Assembly: GCA_947454145.1 (NCBI GenBank)
Contig: CANGIW010000004.1
Span: forward strand, 1 to 48,888
Source of the DNA: Rickettsiales bacterium
Lineage (GTDB): Bacteria > Pseudomonadota > Alphaproteobacteria > Rickettsiales > Rickettsiaceae
DNA length: 48,888 nt
Direction of reading: 5' to 3'
The position numbers were made by a program, and so were the translations under genes. The notes beneath the pieces are model-generated. The model did not search any database, was not told the origin of the DNA, and was given only the letters and a program-made list of their open reading frames with translations. Shown one piece after another: positions 37,131 through 48,571 of the stretch (within the stretch, counting starts at the first letter, position 1; each line of letters begins with the position of its first letter).

Positions 37131-37769
37131 ATGGCAAAATATTTTTTTGAAAATAGAACTAATAATATAGATTTTAAATTTCACCTAAATAAATTTATAG
37201 CTACTTTTGGCTTTGTAGGAAGAATCAAATACATGCCGGGCACATTTGGTTCGTTAGTAGCTTTCCCCCTTTGGTTTCTATTGGTAATAATATCTATGAA
37301 TATTAATGAAAGTTTAGTTGTAGATTTTAAAAAAGTATACTTTACCCTACAAAGCTTTGCTATTTTAGCTTTTTTTGTTACTGGTGTAATTTCAGGTGGT
37401 TATTATGCAAAACGAATAGGCGTAGAAGACCCTAAAGATGTTGTTATAGACGAGGTTGTAGGGCAACTAATCACTATAAATTTATGTATGATAGGTAATA
37501 TTGGTATATTCAGTGAGTTAGATAATAAGCAAATGCTAAACACTACAACAATTATATTGTTCTTCTTTGTATTACCTTTTGCTTTATTTAGATTATTTGA
37601 TATTTTTAAGCCTTGGCCAATAGGTTGGATGGATAAAAACATCAAAGGTGGTTTAGGTATTATGCTTGATGATGTCCTAGCTGCTATCTTTGCTGTTGTT
37701 AGCTATTATATTATATTATTGTTGTTTATAGATTTTTATTGGGGCAAAATAATAGTTGCTAACTACTAA
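37131..37769 (+). CDS. pgpA: Phosphatidylglycerophosphatase A
   Basis: Removes phosphate from phosphatidylglycerophosphate to make phosphatidylglycerol. The product has the signatures KYMPGTFGSLVAFPLW near the N-terminus, RIGVEDPKDVVIDEVVGQ (catalytic acidic residues), FRLFDIFKPWPIGWMDK and GGLGIMLDDVLAAIFAV, with about four membrane helices. I chose ATG 37131 (212 residues); a TTG start at 37083 would overlap the DUF2155 gene by ten bases and add 16 residues. Last gene of the AsmA/DUF2155 set. Confidence 0.9.
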   Translation: MAKYFFENRTNNIDFKFHLNKFIATFGFVGRIKYMPGTFGSLVAFPLWFLLVIISMNINESLVVDFKKVYFTLQSFAILAFFVTGVISGGYYAKRIGVEDPKDVVIDEVVGQLITINLCMIGNIGIFSELDNKQMLNTTTIILFFFVLPFALFRLFDIFKPWPIGWMDKNIKGGLGIMLDDVLAAIFAVVSYYIILLLFIDFYWGKIIVANY

Positions 37770-37868
37770 ATTTTTAATATAAAATTTGTTTTAAATTATT
37801 TTCTAAAAATATTGATTACAAACTACAAAGTGGCTAACATCTAACTTAAAAACAAATGTTAATTGCAA

Positions 37869-39032
37869 ATGAATATACATGAATATCAAGCTAAAGAGTT
37901 ACTATGTAGTTATGGTGCATCTGTTTCCAAAGGCATTGTTGTATTAGCCAAAGAATATATTGATAGCTCTGTCGATAATTTTGATTCTGAGGTTTACGTT
38001 GTAAAAGCTCAAATACATGCTGGTGGTAGAGGTAAGGCTGGTGGTGTAAAAATAGCCAAAAATAAAGAGGACGCTAAAAAACTAGCACATGAAATGTGGA
38101 ACAAACTATTAATAACACCACAAACTGGCCCTGAGGGTAAAATTGTTCAAAGGCTATATATTGAAGAAGGAAGTAAAATAGCGCATGAATATTATTTCAG
38201 CTTAATCGTGGATAGAGCCACATCTGGTATAATTTGCATAGTTTCCTTAGAAGGCGGTGTTGATATAGAGGAAGTTGCTCATAGTCACCCAGAAAAAGTA
38301 CATCAAATTTATATTGATCCTGTAATTGGTCTTTCTGCTTTTCATTTAAGAAAAATAGCTAAATATTTACAAATTGTAGACAATAAGTCTCTTAAATCTT
38401 TGTTTCGTAATATACAAAGCTGCTATGAGATGATGATTGAAAAAGATGCGAGTCAGATAGAGGTCAATCCTTTGATTTTAAAAGATGATGGTGAATTTTT
38501 GATATTAGACGCAAAAATTGGTTTTGATGATAATGCTCTGTTTAAACATAAAGATATAGAAAATTTACGTGATGAATCCGAAGAAGATCTTTTAGAAACA
38601 AGGGCACAAAAATACCAGTTGAATTATGTACGTATGGACGGAGAAATAGGTTGCATGGTTAATGGTGCTGGGTTAGCTATGGCAACTATGGATATTATAC
38701 AATTATACGGAGCTAAACCTGCAAATTTCCTTGATGTTGGAGGTGGTGCCAATGAAGAAAGAGTTACTGAAGCTCTTAGTATAATATTGTCAGATCAAAA
38801 TGTAAAAGCAGTTTTAGTTAATATATTTGGTGGCATTATGCGTTGTGATATAATAGCCAACGGTATTGTATCTGCAGCAAAAGCTATAGGTTTAAAGGTG
38901 CCTTTGGTTGTACGTTTAGCTGGAACAAATTTTGCTTTAGGAAAAGAAATTTTGGCTAAAAGCAATCTGCCTATAATTGCAGCTGATGATTTAGCGGATG
39001 CAGCAGAAAAAGTAATAAAATTAGTTAAATAA
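37869..39032 (+). CDS. sucC: Succinate-CoA ligase, beta subunit
   Basis: TCA-cycle enzyme forming ATP or GTP from succinyl-CoA. From ATG 37869 the product is 387 residues, starting [12 protein letters not shown] as usual. An ATP-grasp domain includes [19 protein letters not shown] (near 46-64), IEVNPLIL (metal-binding, near 197) and [14 protein letters not shown]; the C-terminal CoA-ligase domain has [15 protein letters not shown] and [13 protein letters not shown] and [12 protein letters not shown]. An upstream in-frame TTG at 37863 adds two residues and is less likely. sucD follows 13 bases later. Confidence 0.97.
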   Translation: MNIHEYQAKELLCSYGASVSKGIVVLAKEYIDSSVDNFDSEVYVVKAQIHAGGRGKAGGVKIAKNKEDAKKLAHEMWNKLLITPQTGPEGKIVQRLYIEEGSKIAHEYYFSLIVDRATSGIICIVSLEGGVDIEEVAHSHPEKVHQIYIDPVIGLSAFHLRKIAKYLQIVDNKSLKSLFRNIQSCYEMMIEKDASQIEVNPLILKDDGEFLILDAKIGFDDNALFKHKDIENLRDESEEDLLETRAQKYQLNYVRMDGEIGCMVNGAGLAMATMDIIQLYGAKPANFLDVGGGANEERVTEALSIILSDQNVKAVLVNIFGGIMRCDIIANGIVSAAKAIGLKVPLVVRLAGTNFALGKEILAKSNLPIIAADDLADAAEKVIKLVK

Positions 39033-39045
39033 ATTATATAAAATT

Positions 39046-39915
39046 ATGTCAATATTGGTAAATATTAATACTAAAGTTATTTGTCAAGGTTTCACAGGGG
39101 CTCAAGGTACATTCCATTCCGAACAAGCTGTTCTTTATGGAACAAAAATGGTGGGGGGTGTAACTCCTGGTAAAGGTGGTACAAAACACCTAAATTTACC
39201 AGTATTTGATACTGTGTCTGAAGCTAGGTATCATACAAATGCTGATGCTAGTGTAATTTATGTTCCGGCTCCTTTTGCTGCTGATGCGATTTTAGAGGCT
39301 ATAGATGCTGAAATTCCTTTAGTGGTATGTATAACAGAAGGCATACCTGTACTTGATATGATGAAAGTGAAGGCCGCGCTTCGTAATTCTAAAACTAGAT
39401 TAATAGGGCCCAATTGTCCTGGAATAATTACTCCAGAAGAATGTAAAATAGGGATAATGCCAGGTTTTATACATCAAAAAGGAAATATAGCTGTTGTATC
39501 TAGGTCTGGAACCTTAACCTATGAAGCAGTAGCTCAAACAACAGCTCTAGGACTTGGTCAATCTACTTGTGTTGGAATTGGCGGAGATCCTATAAATGGT
39601 ACCAATTTTATTGACTGCTTAGAAATGTTTTTAGCTGATTCTATGACACAAGCTATTATTATGATAGGAGAAATTGGTGGTAGTGCTGAAGAAGAAGCGG
39701 CGGAATTTTTAAAGCATAGCAAAATTAAAAAGCCAGTAGTAAGCTTTATTGCTGGAACTTCTGCACCAAAAAACAAGCGCATGGGTCATGCGGGAGCTAT
39801 AGTCAGCGGAGGAAAAGGAGGGGCAGAAGATAAATTAGAAGCTCTGAGGTCAGCTGGTGTTGTTATAGCTAGCTCTCCTGCTGCAATTGGCTCTACTCTT
39901 TTATCAATACTCTAA
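39046..39915 (+). CDS. sucD: Succinate-CoA ligase, alpha subunit
   Basis: 289 residues with the CoA-binding Rossmann start ([18 protein letters not shown], residues 12-29), [10 protein letters not shown], the SNP-like [21 protein letters not shown], and the phosphohistidine in [18 protein letters not shown] (His about 247). Partner of sucC in one transcript. A decayed copy of its last 45 codons or so is found again near 48.4-48.6 kb. Confidence 0.98.
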   Translation: MSILVNINTKVICQGFTGAQGTFHSEQAVLYGTKMVGGVTPGKGGTKHLNLPVFDTVSEARYHTNADASVIYVPAPFAADAILEAIDAEIPLVVCITEGIPVLDMMKVKAALRNSKTRLIGPNCPGIITPEECKIGIMPGFIHQKGNIAVVSRSGTLTYEAVAQTTALGLGQSTCVGIGGDPINGTNFIDCLEMFLADSMTQAIIMIGEIGGSAEEEAAEFLKHSKIKKPVVSFIAGTSAPKNKRMGHAGAIVSGGKGGAEDKLEALRSAGVVIASSPAAIGSTLLSIL

Positions 39916-40072
39916 TATTGTAATATTATTCCTTATTTAGGTTGATTAAGTTAGTAGAAAACAAAAAAAGTTTTCAAAAGTTCTTAAACTGGATATGTTG
40001 TATAGATAAAAATAAAAGTCTTTAAAATACATTAAATAAATAATAGTATTCAAAGATAAATAGTTAGTTTTT

Positions 40073-40084
40073 AACTAACTAACT
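40073..40084 (+). repeat. Short AACT tract (three units) before the exported-protein gene
   Basis: Three AACT units lie 13 bases before the ATG of the gene at 40098. The same place upstream of the paralogous gene at 48829 holds nine units, so the tract length differs between the two copies. Confidence 0.8.
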
Positions 40085-40097
40085 AAGTTAAATAACT

Positions 40098-41372
40098 ATG
40101 AAAAAATATATTTTAAGCGCGGCAATAACACTTCCCTTAGCTATTTCTGCTGTAGCTGCTAAGGACAACTCATATGATGTAGATTTTTCTATCGCAAAAA
40201 CATTTTTCTATGACAACAAAGTATTTAAGCAAAAATTTGAAAATCCAACAGTTCATACTACACAAAGTAATGATACAGTAGCTACTTTGTGGGCTGATAC
40301 AAGCGCGAAATTATTAGATAGTCTTTTTTTTGATCATAAAATAGGCTCAAGTTTTTCGCGTAATAGAGGGGATAATATGTGGATTGCTGTTGAATTATTT
40401 GCTATCAACCCAGTTAATTACTTTAAAAACGGATTGGTAGCATCCCAATATCAGGTAGACGAATTAAAATTACAAGATTTCGCCATAAGTTACAAAGATA
40501 CTGCTACTCCAGATGATAATTCTGATGAATTTTTGTTGATAGGCTTATTAACAAAAGATATTCCATATAAGTATTCTATTGAATGTAAGAATAACACAGA
40601 TGCATGCGACAACAATGCACAATCCCAAAATTTTGTTACAAAAGAAATCTTCTCGGCACTAAAAAAGAAAAACTCAGTATCTTTAGGAGACGAGGGTAAA
40701 AATAAAGGGCATACAATACAATTAATTCTTAAAGAATGCAAAGAAAAATCAGAATCGCTATCGTTAATAGACGAGGGTAAAAATAAAGGGCATACAATAC
40801 AATTAATTCTTAAAGACTTCAAAGTAAAGCGTTCTGTTAAAGCTTTATTTCTTAATACTTCGCTTTATAAAAATATCAATATAAATAATAAATTTAGTTC
40901 ATATTTTGTGGGTAAAGTTGGTTGGGGGCATTTAGATATACAACAAGACATTATAACAACCTTTGATACAATAACCTTGAATGCAAAAATACAAGATGGT
41001 CCTGATAAGATGCAAGAACAGGAAGTTACAAAAATGCCACAAACAAATAAGAATTCACAAGCTTCTCGGAAACTAGGATTGCCTTTAAAATACACACAAA
41101 ATGGTTTTACCTTTGTGGTTAATGTAGCAGTTGGCTGCACATACACTACAACATTATCACCATTACAATTTAGCATTGATGGCAGTATTTCTGTTTATGG
41201 CAATCCCACTAAAGAAATTAGCTGTGTAATATACCAAGAGGATAAAGCAGGTAAGTTAACAAAATCATCTTCATCATCAAACTCAGAAGTCATGTTTGAT
41301 AAAGCAGTAGATAAATCTTGGTTTGGCCCTATAGATGCAAGTATCTCGGTAGGTGTTAAGATAAATCTTTAA
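40098..41372 (+). CDS. Exported repeat-containing surface-type protein
   Basis: 424 residues with a clear signal peptide (MKKYILSAAITLPLAISAVA, cut after Ala-Ala near 21). The mature part is hydrophilic, predicted beta-rich, and ends in a strand-like ISVGVKINL, so an outer-membrane beta-barrel is plausible but unproven. A 27-residue unit with DEGKNKGHTIQLILK occurs twice (about residues 198-240). It resembles major surface antigens of Rickettsiales in general build only. A second gene with an almost identical signal peptide starts at 48829, so this is a paralogous family. Confidence 0.7.
   Translation: MKKYILSAAITLPLAISAVAAKDNSYDVDFSIAKTFFYDNKVFKQKFENPTVHTTQSNDTVATLWADTSAKLLDSLFFDHKIGSSFSRNRGDNMWIAVELFAINPVNYFKNGLVASQYQVDELKLQDFAISYKDTATPDDNSDEFLLIGLLTKDIPYKYSIECKNNTDACDNNAQSQNFVTKEIFSALKKKNSVSLGDEGKNKGHTIQLILKECKEKSESLSLIDEGKNKGHTIQLILKDFKVKRSVKALFLNTSLYKNININNKFSSYFVGKVGWGHLDIQQDIITTFDTITLNAKIQDGPDKMQEQEVTKMPQTNKNSQASRKLGLPLKYTQNGFTFVVNVAVGCTYTTTLSPLQFSIDGSISVYGNPTKEISCVIYQEDKAGKLTKSSSSSNSEVMFDKAVDKSWFGPIDASISVGVKINL
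40689..40816 (+). repeat. Internal 81-bp duplication with 47 identical bases
   Basis: Bases 40689-40735 recur exactly at 40770-40816. The period of 81 bases keeps the frame and duplicates 27 residues in the exported protein, probably in a surface loop. Exact identity points to a recent event. Confidence 0.9.
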
Positions 41373-41466
41373 TTATTGGATAATCAGCTCTTTTAATATA
41401 TTTATACAACATAATATGTTAAACTAAGTTATAGTTAATGCTGATGATAATAGCTTAGTTTTTTGG

Positions 41467-42252
41467 ATGATTTTAAATAAAATAGGATATGCTAAGCCTA
41501 CTACGCCTAAGGGGCAAGATATTTTAAATCTCTTGAAAGCTCAATATGATTTAGTTGATATCGAAGAAAACAAAGATGTTGACGTATTAGTTGTTATAGG
41601 TGGCGATGGTACTTTGCTTCATAATATACATTGTTGGATGCACTTAAATATCCCATTTTACGGTATCAATGCAGGAAATATTGGATTTTTGATGAACAGC
41701 TTCAATCCAGAAAATAATGATTTAGCGCAAAATCTAAATACTGGTAGAATTAGCATAATACATCCTCTTGAAATGCTTGTAACGGATGCACAGAATATGC
41801 AATATAAAGCTCTTGCAATAAATGAAGTATCTATATTCAGAAGAACTAATCAATCGGCTAAATTTAAAATTTTAGTAGACGATATCGAAAGAATGCCAGA
41901 ATTAATAGCAGATGGTGCTTTGGTGGCAACTCCTGCAGGTAGCACTGCTTATAATTTATCCGCAGGAGGGCCAGTTGTTCCTTTGGGCTCTAACATATTA
42001 TGTTTAACTCCGATATGCCCTTTTAGGCCAAGACGTTGGAGCGGGGCATTAATTCCACATTTTAGTGAAATAGAATTTAAAATTCTAGACTATAAACTTC
42101 GTCCAGTATGTGCATCAGCAGATTTTCATGAATTTCATGATGTTATCTCAGTAAAAGTTAAGGAAGCTAGTAAAATAGAAATTAGTATTATTTTTAATAA
42201 TGCTCATAGCTTGGAAGACAGGATTATAAAAGAACAGTTCTTAAATGTATAA
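41467..42252 (+). CDS. nadK: NAD kinase
   Basis: Phosphorylates NAD+ to NADP+. The 261-residue product has the GGDG motif (residues 45-48, in VIGGDGTLLHNI), YGINAGNIGFLMN near 69-81, LAINEVSIFR near 117, and the DGALVATPAGSTAYNLSAGGPVV block near 157-179, all diagnostic. Slightly short, as usual in this order. It converges with the unknown gene at 42276. Confidence 0.97.
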   Translation: MILNKIGYAKPTTPKGQDILNLLKAQYDLVDIEENKDVDVLVVIGGDGTLLHNIHCWMHLNIPFYGINAGNIGFLMNSFNPENNDLAQNLNTGRISIIHPLEMLVTDAQNMQYKALAINEVSIFRRTNQSAKFKILVDDIERMPELIADGALVATPAGSTAYNLSAGGPVVPLGSNILCLTPICPFRPRRWSGALIPHFSEIEFKILDYKLRPVCASADFHEFHDVISVKVKEASKIEISIIFNNAHSLEDRIIKEQFLNV

Positions 42253-42275
42253 CTTTAAGTAACTATAAAGCATTT

Positions 42276-43355
42276 TTATAACCCAGTAGCATTATTTTTT
42301 GATTGTTGTTTAGTAGCTTTTAATAAATTTTTAGGTGTTTTATTATTTGATGCTACAGTTGTTGGTGCCTTAGAATCTTTCATCCAATATTTTAAAAATC
42401 CTTGCAGCACTTCTCTAGTTTCTGCTGTATATTTATCACCAATCAAAGCACCTACCAAAAATTCTTGAAATTCTTTTTTATAAGAATAAATTGCTGGTAT
42501 ATAGGGACTTAGAGAATTTTCAAATAGTTCAATATTTTTTACAATATTATCTCCAAGGAGTGGACTAATTTTATAATCTTTAGTAATTTGCTCTTGTTTT
42601 GATAAAATATAAGACAGTATTTTTATACCAAGGCCTTCGCCACAAATCTCAACGTTTGTTTGTATAGGAGATGCAGAACCAATTTGCCCTAAAAGACTTG
42701 TTAAAAATACAGAAATGTTGTCTGGACTATTTTGTACTAGCGTATTTTGAATTACATTTTTTATCGGTGCAATAAAATTACTATAAGAATTATCTGATGA
42801 AATAAAATGTAGACCATTACTAACAATAAGACTACAAGTATCTTTAATAATATTTATACATGCCACACTTCTATTCAAAAGAGGATTAAAGGAATAATAT
42901 TTTTGTAGCTCTTGTGCACCTTGAATTAACAATTGTACATATGGCTTTTGAAAGAGGTGTTGTAAAATATGATAAGCTTGAGGTAATGATAGCTTAAGAA
43001 ACTCTATTAAATATTTATTTATTAGATCATAATCTTTATGCGAATCAGTATTATTTTTTCCAATATGGTGATTATAATATTTCGTAATTTCATCATGCAA
43101 GTTTAAGAATTTACCATCAATATTGATAATAACATTTGTTTTTTCCTCAAAAGAATTATGCTCTAGTTTTTTTATATCATCTGCATTTTTTTCGTTATAT
43201 CCAAATACTTTCATTAGATCTTGTAAGACGTTACCTATTGTTGTATCAGTAGAATTTTGTATTAATTTATCTAAAGATTTTAATTTTGTATTGGAGCTAT
43301 ATTGTAAAAGACAGCCGAATATTTGGCTTATACCTAGCAATAATGGTATATTCAT
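42276..43355 (-). CDS. Unknown helical protein, 359 residues
   Basis: A Met-Asn-Ile start with a hydrophobic segment (IPLLLGISQIFGCLLQYS, about residues 3-20) that could be a signal peptide or lipoprotein-like sequence with Cys15. The rest is alpha-helical with alternating Leu/Ile-rich helices (LIEFLKLSLPQAYHILQHL; FLTSLLGQIGSAS; LVGALIGD) and a basic, Ala/Thr/Lys-rich disordered tail of about 30 residues. No family recognised. Lineage-specific and possibly exported. Single gene, converging with nadK. Confidence 0.6.
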   Translation of the reverse strand: MNIPLLLGISQIFGCLLQYSSNTKLKSLDKLIQNSTDTTIGNVLQDLMKVFGYNEKNADDIKKLEHNSFEEKTNVIINIDGKFLNLHDEITKYYNHHIGKNNTDSHKDYDLINKYLIEFLKLSLPQAYHILQHLFQKPYVQLLIQGAQELQKYYSFNPLLNRSVACINIIKDTCSLIVSNGLHFISSDNSYSNFIAPIKNVIQNTLVQNSPDNISVFLTSLLGQIGSASPIQTNVEICGEGLGIKILSYILSKQEQITKDYKISPLLGDNIVKNIELFENSLSPYIPAIYSYKKEFQEFLVGALIGDKYTAETREVLQGFLKYWMKDSKAPTTVASNNKTPKNLLKATKQQSKNNATGL

Positions 43356-43589
43356 AAAATCACCTTTTTTAATATTTTTATATTAGAACTAATTAACAAC
43401 TTTATTTTTATTTAGTTAATATTAGTTTACATTTAAAAAATAGTTAATTCAAAATAAAAAATTAGAAAATAAAAAAGTATACATAATATTGTAACAAAAA
43501 AGATACAGCGCATATAATTTAAAAAGCTATATGGATTTTTTTTTATAAGTCTATTAACATTTAAAAAATAAATATAAAAACTATAATAT

Positions 43590-44132
43590 ATGCCTAAACC
43601 TTACTTTGTAACAAGTGCTAGCAAAAATATTGCTCAGATGATAAGGGTAAATCATGCTGGAGAATTTGCGGCTCAGAATATATATAAATCTCAACTTAGA
43701 AATATTAAATCTAAAGAGCTGTATGATATTGTTGAAGAAATGTGTAATCAAGAATTAGAGCATTTAGAATATTATAAGCAATTAATGCTGAGTAGAAATA
43801 TTAGGCCTTCTTTATTTTTACCATTATGGGGTTTTTTAAGCAAAGCTTTGGGTTGTTGTACATCTTCTTCCCCTGATAAAATAATGTTGTGTACGAAATC
43901 AGTGGAAGAAGTTATCGAACAACATTACAAAGAACAAGCAAATACATTAAAACTAGATGCATATAAGTCAGAGAATAATTTATCGCAAAATATACAAAAA
44001 CATTTAGCAGATGAATTACATCATAAGAATGTCGCAGAAAAATATACTAAATTGTCTTTTTCAAATTTTTTTATTTCCTATTTTATTAAACTTGCCTGCA
44101 ACGCAGCTATCAAGATTAGTAAACATCTTTAA
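43590..44132 (+). CDS. coq7: Demethoxyubiquinone hydroxylase Coq7
   Basis: Di-iron hydroxylase of the late ubiquinone pathway. The 180-residue product has the iron ligands in repeated E...ExxH form: RVNHAGEFAAQNIY (Glu near 25), EMCNQELEHLEYYKQL (Glu/His near 52-58), SVEEVIEQHYKEQ (near 110) and LADELHHKNVAEKY (near 146-149). Length fits the alphaproteobacterial form. It is followed by clpB on the same strand, with a 156-bp gap. Confidence 0.95.
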   Translation: MPKPYFVTSASKNIAQMIRVNHAGEFAAQNIYKSQLRNIKSKELYDIVEEMCNQELEHLEYYKQLMLSRNIRPSLFLPLWGFLSKALGCCTSSSPDKIMLCTKSVEEVIEQHYKEQANTLKLDAYKSENNLSQNIQKHLADELHHKNVAEKYTKLSFSNFFISYFIKLACNAAIKISKHL

Positions 44133-44288
44133 ACTCTTGATTTGTTTAGCTACATATATCTTTTTATATAAAATATTGAGTAGAATTTCTCTAATTAGTT
44201 ACTATATACATAGTTGACTGATATAAAAATCAGTATATTTCTATCTTTGACTACTACCGCATATTTATAAATAAAAAAGGATACAAAT

Positions 44289-46823
44289 ATGAATTTAGAA
44301 AATTTTACTACAAAAGCTCGTAATGTAATAGCTTCTGCTAATAGTTTAGCTGCATCACATAATCATCAATATATTGTAAGTCTTCATTTGCTGCAGGCCT
44401 TGCTTAAAGAAAAAGAGCCGATTATTTTAAATATAATAAATATTTTAGGAGGGGATTATTACCAACTTAACAATATTGCTGATGCAGAATTAATGAAATT
44501 GCCAGAGGTTAAAGGATCTCAACAAATTTATTCAGCAAGAGATTTTATAAAAACTCTAGAACTAGCTTCAAGTCTTGCTAAGTCAGCGGGGGATAGTTTT
44601 GTAACCATAGAAAAGATTTTTGAAGCTTTATCACAAGATAATATATGTAGAAATCTTTTCATCAATGCAAAAATTAGTGTTGATAAAATGGCTGCAGCTA
44701 TTAATGCTTTACGTAAAGGCAAAGTAGCGGATACTGAATCTGCCGAAGAAAACTATGATGCTTTAAAGAAATATGGGCGGAATGTAACTGAACTTGCAAG
44801 GCTTGGAAAGCTTGATCCGGTAATTGGTAGAGATGAAGAAATTAGAAGAGCGATACAGGTGCTTTCTAGAAGAACAAAAAATAATCCAGTACTAATAGGA
44901 GAGCCTGGCGTAGGTAAAACTGCTATTATAGAGGGCTTGGCGCAAAGAATAATAGATAGAGATGTGCCAGATACTTTGGCCAAAAGTGATATTTTTGAAC
45001 TTGATATGGGTTCTTTGGTAGCTGGTGCAAAATTTCGAGGTGAATTTGAAGAGCGTTTGAAGGCTGTGCTGAATGAAATTAAACAAGCTGCGGGTGGTAT
45101 AATATTATTTATAGACGAAATTCATCTTTTAGTAGGCGCAGGCAAAGCTGATGGGGCAATGGATGCTTCTAACCTACTAAAACCTATGCTTGCTAGAGGA
45201 GAATTAAGGTGTATTGGAGCCACGACACTAGATGAATATAGAAAATATATAGAAAAAGACGCAGCTCTTGCTAGACGTTTTCAACCTGTTTACGTTTCTG
45301 AACCAAGTGTGTCTGATACTATATCTATACTTAGAGGCATTAAGCCTAAATACGAATCTCATCATGGCGTGAAAATATCGGATAACGCTTTAATTGCAGC
45401 TGCAAGTCTTTCTAATAGATATATTACTGATCGTTTCCTTCCAGATAAGGCAATAGACCTTCTAGATGAAGCAGCTAGTAGATTAAAAATAGAAGTTTCT
45501 AGTAAGCCTGAAGCATTAGATGAACTGGACAGAAAAATAATTCAAATGAAGATTGAAGCATCTGCTTTAAAAAAAGAGACAGACCTAAAGTCTCAAGAGC
45601 GTATGAAGATTTTATCTACTGATCTTCAAGTTTTGGAAGAAAAATCTTTAGAATTGTGTGCTAAATGGCAAGCAGAAAAAGCTAATATAGTGAATATACA
45701 AAAATTAAAAGAACAACTAAATCAATCAAAATATGAATTAGAAAAAGCTGAAAGAAATTCAGACTTAGCAAAAGCTGGGGAATTAAAATATGGAGTTATT
45801 CCTTCGTTAGAAAAACAATTAGAGCAGAAGGAACAAAACGGCAGTCACTCTTTGCTAAAAGAAGTAGTCTTAGAGGAAGATATAGCGGCTATTGTATCAA
45901 AAATTACAGGCATTCCCTTAGAAAAAATGCTCTTTACTGAGAAAGCTAAATTGCTTCATATGGAAGAAGATTTATCCAGGCATGTTGCAGGTCAAAGTGA
46001 AGCTATAGAAGTAGTTAGTAACTCTATAAGACGAGCAAGAGCTGGGGTACAAGATGTTAATAGACCATTAGGCTCTTTTCTGTTCTTAGGACCCACTGGT
46101 GTTGGCAAAACAGAGCTAACTAAATCATTGACAGAATTTTTATTTGATGATAAAAGTGCTATGCTAAGACTTGATATGTCTGAATATATGGAAAAACATG
46201 CCGTATCAAGGTTAATAGGTGCGCCTCCTGGATATGTGGGTTATGAAGAAGGTGGCTTTTTAACTGAAAGCGTTCGTAGAAGGCCCTATCAAGTTATCTT
46301 ATTTGATGAAGTAGAAAAAGCCCATCCTGATGTGTTTAATATATTATTACAGGTTTTAGATGAGGGTAGACTTACTGATTCGCATGGTAGAGCTGTAGAT
46401 TTTAAAAATACAATTATAATCTTAACTTCCAACCTAGGAACAGAATTTTTTGCAGAGCATTCTAAAGAAAAAGTTATGGAGGTAGTAAAAAAATATTTCA
46501 AACCTGAATTTTTAAATAGATTAGATGAAATTATTATCTTTAATTATTTATCAATGGATGATATGTATGGAATAGTAGATACTCAAATTTCCCAGTTAAA
46601 TAAAAATTTAGCTCTGCAGAATATCAGTATAAATTGTGATAAAACTGCGATTGATTATTTAGCTAAAAAAGGCTACGATCCAAATTACGGAGCTAGACCT
46701 TTGAAGCGTATTATTCAAAGAGAAGTACAAAATAATTTAGCAAAAATGCTTCTTGCTGGTAATTTAAAAAATGGAGTGATTACTTTATCGGCTAAAGATG
46801 AAAACCTGTGTTTTGATTTATAA
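44289..46823 (+). CDS. clpB: Protein disaggregase ClpB
   Basis: Hsp100 hexamer that resolves protein aggregates with DnaK. 844 residues: N-terminal Clp_N repeats (about 1-145), first AAA domain with Walker A GEPGVGKT (residues 204-211) and [12 protein letters not shown], a middle coiled-coil domain (about 400-520), which distinguishes ClpB from ClpA/C, second AAA domain with Walker A GPTGVGKT (601-608), the [25 protein letters not shown] region (split), and the C-terminal small domain [16 protein letters not shown] good ribosome site (AAAAAAGGATACAA) precedes the ATG. A sigma-32-type promoter was not identified. Confidence 0.98.
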   Translation: MNLENFTTKARNVIASANSLAASHNHQYIVSLHLLQALLKEKEPIILNIINILGGDYYQLNNIADAELMKLPEVKGSQQIYSARDFIKTLELASSLAKSAGDSFVTIEKIFEALSQDNICRNLFINAKISVDKMAAAINALRKGKVADTESAEENYDALKKYGRNVTELARLGKLDPVIGRDEEIRRAIQVLSRRTKNNPVLIGEPGVGKTAIIEGLAQRIIDRDVPDTLAKSDIFELDMGSLVAGAKFRGEFEERLKAVLNEIKQAAGGIILFIDEIHLLVGAGKADGAMDASNLLKPMLARGELRCIGATTLDEYRKYIEKDAALARRFQPVYVSEPSVSDTISILRGIKPKYESHHGVKISDNALIAAASLSNRYITDRFLPDKAIDLLDEAASRLKIEVSSKPEALDELDRKIIQMKIEASALKKETDLKSQERMKILSTDLQVLEEKSLELCAKWQAEKANIVNIQKLKEQLNQSKYELEKAERNSDLAKAGELKYGVIPSLEKQLEQKEQNGSHSLLKEVVLEEDIAAIVSKITGIPLEKMLFTEKAKLLHMEEDLSRHVAGQSEAIEVVSNSIRRARAGVQDVNRPLGSFLFLGPTGVGKTELTKSLTEFLFDDKSAMLRLDMSEYMEKHAVSRLIGAPPGYVGYEEGGFLTESVRRRPYQVILFDEVEKAHPDVFNILLQVLDEGRLTDSHGRAVDFKNTIIILTSNLGTEFFAEHSKEKVMEVVKKYFKPEFLNRLDEIIIFNYLSMDDMYGIVDTQISQLNKNLALQNISINCDKTAIDYLAKKGYDPNYGARPLKRIIQREVQNNLAKMLLAGNLKNGVITLSAKDENLCFDL

Positions 46824-46993
46824 TATTTTTAAAAAAAGAGTAATAATAATGTTGTATTTCAGACACATAAACACCGATATAGAGAGTTTAATATATTACT
46901 ATAACGATGTTTAATAGTTACAGTAAAACAAAAATTTAGTATACTTCGAATAACGAAATTGTTTTTAAGCAAAAGTTTAATTAAATAAAAAAC

Positions 46994-48253
46994 ATGACAA
47001 CTGAAACTAGAAACCGCTGCTCATTTTGTGGTAAAGCAAAAAACGAGGTAAAAAAGTTAATAGTAGCTCCACAAGTTTCTATATGTAGCGATTGTATAGA
47101 GCTTTGCTATAGCATGATAAAAGATGAAGGATCTGAAATTACTCTGCAACATGGCTTAGGTAGTGTATTAAAACCTAAAGAAATTGCAAAAATATTGAAC
47201 GACCATGTTATAGGTCAAGATAGAGCAAAAAAAATATTAGCTGTTGCTGTATATAATCATTATAAAAGAATTAATAAACTCTTCAACAGCGATGTTCAGC
47301 TGGGCAAATCTAATATTCTCATGATAGGCGCTACTGGTTGTGGCAAAACTTTATTAGCAGAGACTCTTGCCAAAGCACTAGATGTACCTTTTGCTATAGC
47401 TGATGCTACTTGTCTTACTGAAGCTGGATATGTTGGAGAAGATGTTGAAAATATTTTACTAAGATTAATTCAAGCTGCAGAATTTAACATAGAAAAAGCA
47501 CAGCGCGGTATTATATATATAGATGAGATTGATAAGATTTCTAAAAAATCGGATAATATGTCTATCACAAGAGACGTTTCTGGGGAAGGTGTGCAACAAG
47601 CTTTATTAAAGTTAATCGAAGGCACTGTAGCGTCAGTAGCATCAAACGGTGGTAGAAAACACCCTCAACAAGATTTCTTGCAAATTGATACTTCCAATAT
47701 TTTATTTATTTGTGGTGGTGCATTTGTGGGCATAGAAAAGATAATAGAACAAAGAAGTAATAAGTCTTCTATAGGTTTTGGTGCTTCAATAAAAGATAAT
47801 ACTAATGCAATAAAAAATTCTGAATTGCTACAAAAATTAGAAGTAGATGACTTGATCAAATATGGAATGATTCCTGAATTCATGGGAAGATTTCCTGTGA
47901 TAGCTACTCTTAACGAATTAGAAAAAAAAGATTTAATTCAGATTTTAACTACACCAAAAAATTCTTTGATAAAACAATACACTAAATTGTTTGAACTAGA
48001 TAACGTAGGTTTAGATTTCACAGATGAATCTTTGGAGATGATAGCTAACAAGGCATTTGAGAAAAAAACAGGAGCTAGGGGGTTAAGAGCAATTTTAGAG
48101 CACTTATTGCTAGACACCATGTATGATCTTGATGATCATTATCAAAATTCAAACATTACAGTAGAAGTGTTATCTAATGATAATGTTAAGGAATTGGTGC
48201 TTAAAAATAACATGCATGAAAAAGTTACTAAGAAAAAAGTAGCAGGAGCTTGA
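46994..48253 (+). CDS. clpX: ATP-dependent protease ATPase subunit ClpX
   Basis: Unfoldase partner of ClpP. 419 residues with the N-terminal zinc finger (Cys9, 12, 31, 34), Walker A GATGCGKT near 115-122 (first position Ala rather than the usual Pro), Walker [11 protein letters not shown], pore loop GYVGED, RKH loop [10 protein letters not shown], ClpP-binding IGF loop (SSIGFGAS near 258), and [13 protein letters not shown] in the small domain. clpP is not adjacent in this window. Substrates in alphaproteobacteria include CtrA, whose gene is at 5.3 kb. Confidence 0.98.
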   Translation: MTTETRNRCSFCGKAKNEVKKLIVAPQVSICSDCIELCYSMIKDEGSEITLQHGLGSVLKPKEIAKILNDHVIGQDRAKKILAVAVYNHYKRINKLFNSDVQLGKSNILMIGATGCGKTLLAETLAKALDVPFAIADATCLTEAGYVGEDVENILLRLIQAAEFNIEKAQRGIIYIDEIDKISKKSDNMSITRDVSGEGVQQALLKLIEGTVASVASNGGRKHPQQDFLQIDTSNILFICGGAFVGIEKIIEQRSNKSSIGFGASIKDNTNAIKNSELLQKLEVDDLIKYGMIPEFMGRFPVIATLNELEKKDLIQILTTPKNSLIKQYTKLFELDNVGLDFTDESLEMIANKAFEKKTGARGLRAILEHLLLDTMYDLDDHYQNSNITVEVLSNDNVKELVLKNNMHEKVTKKKVAGA

Positions 48254-48427
48254 GATAATGAAAACAAAAAGTAATATTGCAATATAGTTTGTGTTGCCTC
48301 CTTACAAATGTATTTTTATATTATATAGCATCATGTAACGCATTAAAATTTGTTATATTATGTTCAATGTTTCTTGGTAGCTCAAAATTTTTCTATTGGA
48401 TTTAGGTCTAGAGAATAATTGGTTGTA

Positions 48428-48571
48428 AAAACAAGCTTATGTTTTATGCATGGTGGCTATAAGGTCTAACAGAAGGGGCGCCAGATCTGTAAAAAGCTTT
48501 AAAATCAGCTGGTGTTGCTATAACTAGCTCTCCTGCTATAATCGGCTCTTACCCTTTTCACAATACTCTAA
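48428..48571 (+). pseudogene. Decayed copy of the sucD 3' end
   Basis: Bases about 48428-48571 align with the last 145 or so bases of sucD (39769-39915): shared words include AAAACAAGC, TCAGCTGGTGTTG, AGCTCTCCTGCT, GGCTCT and AATACTCTAA, in order, with substitutions, small gaps and in-frame stops. Similarity continues past the sucD stop (TATTATTCCTTAT) into the flank. Bases 48254-48427, between clpX and this relic, show no gene. It marks the left part of a duplicated segment that carried the exported-protein gene. Confidence 0.85.
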
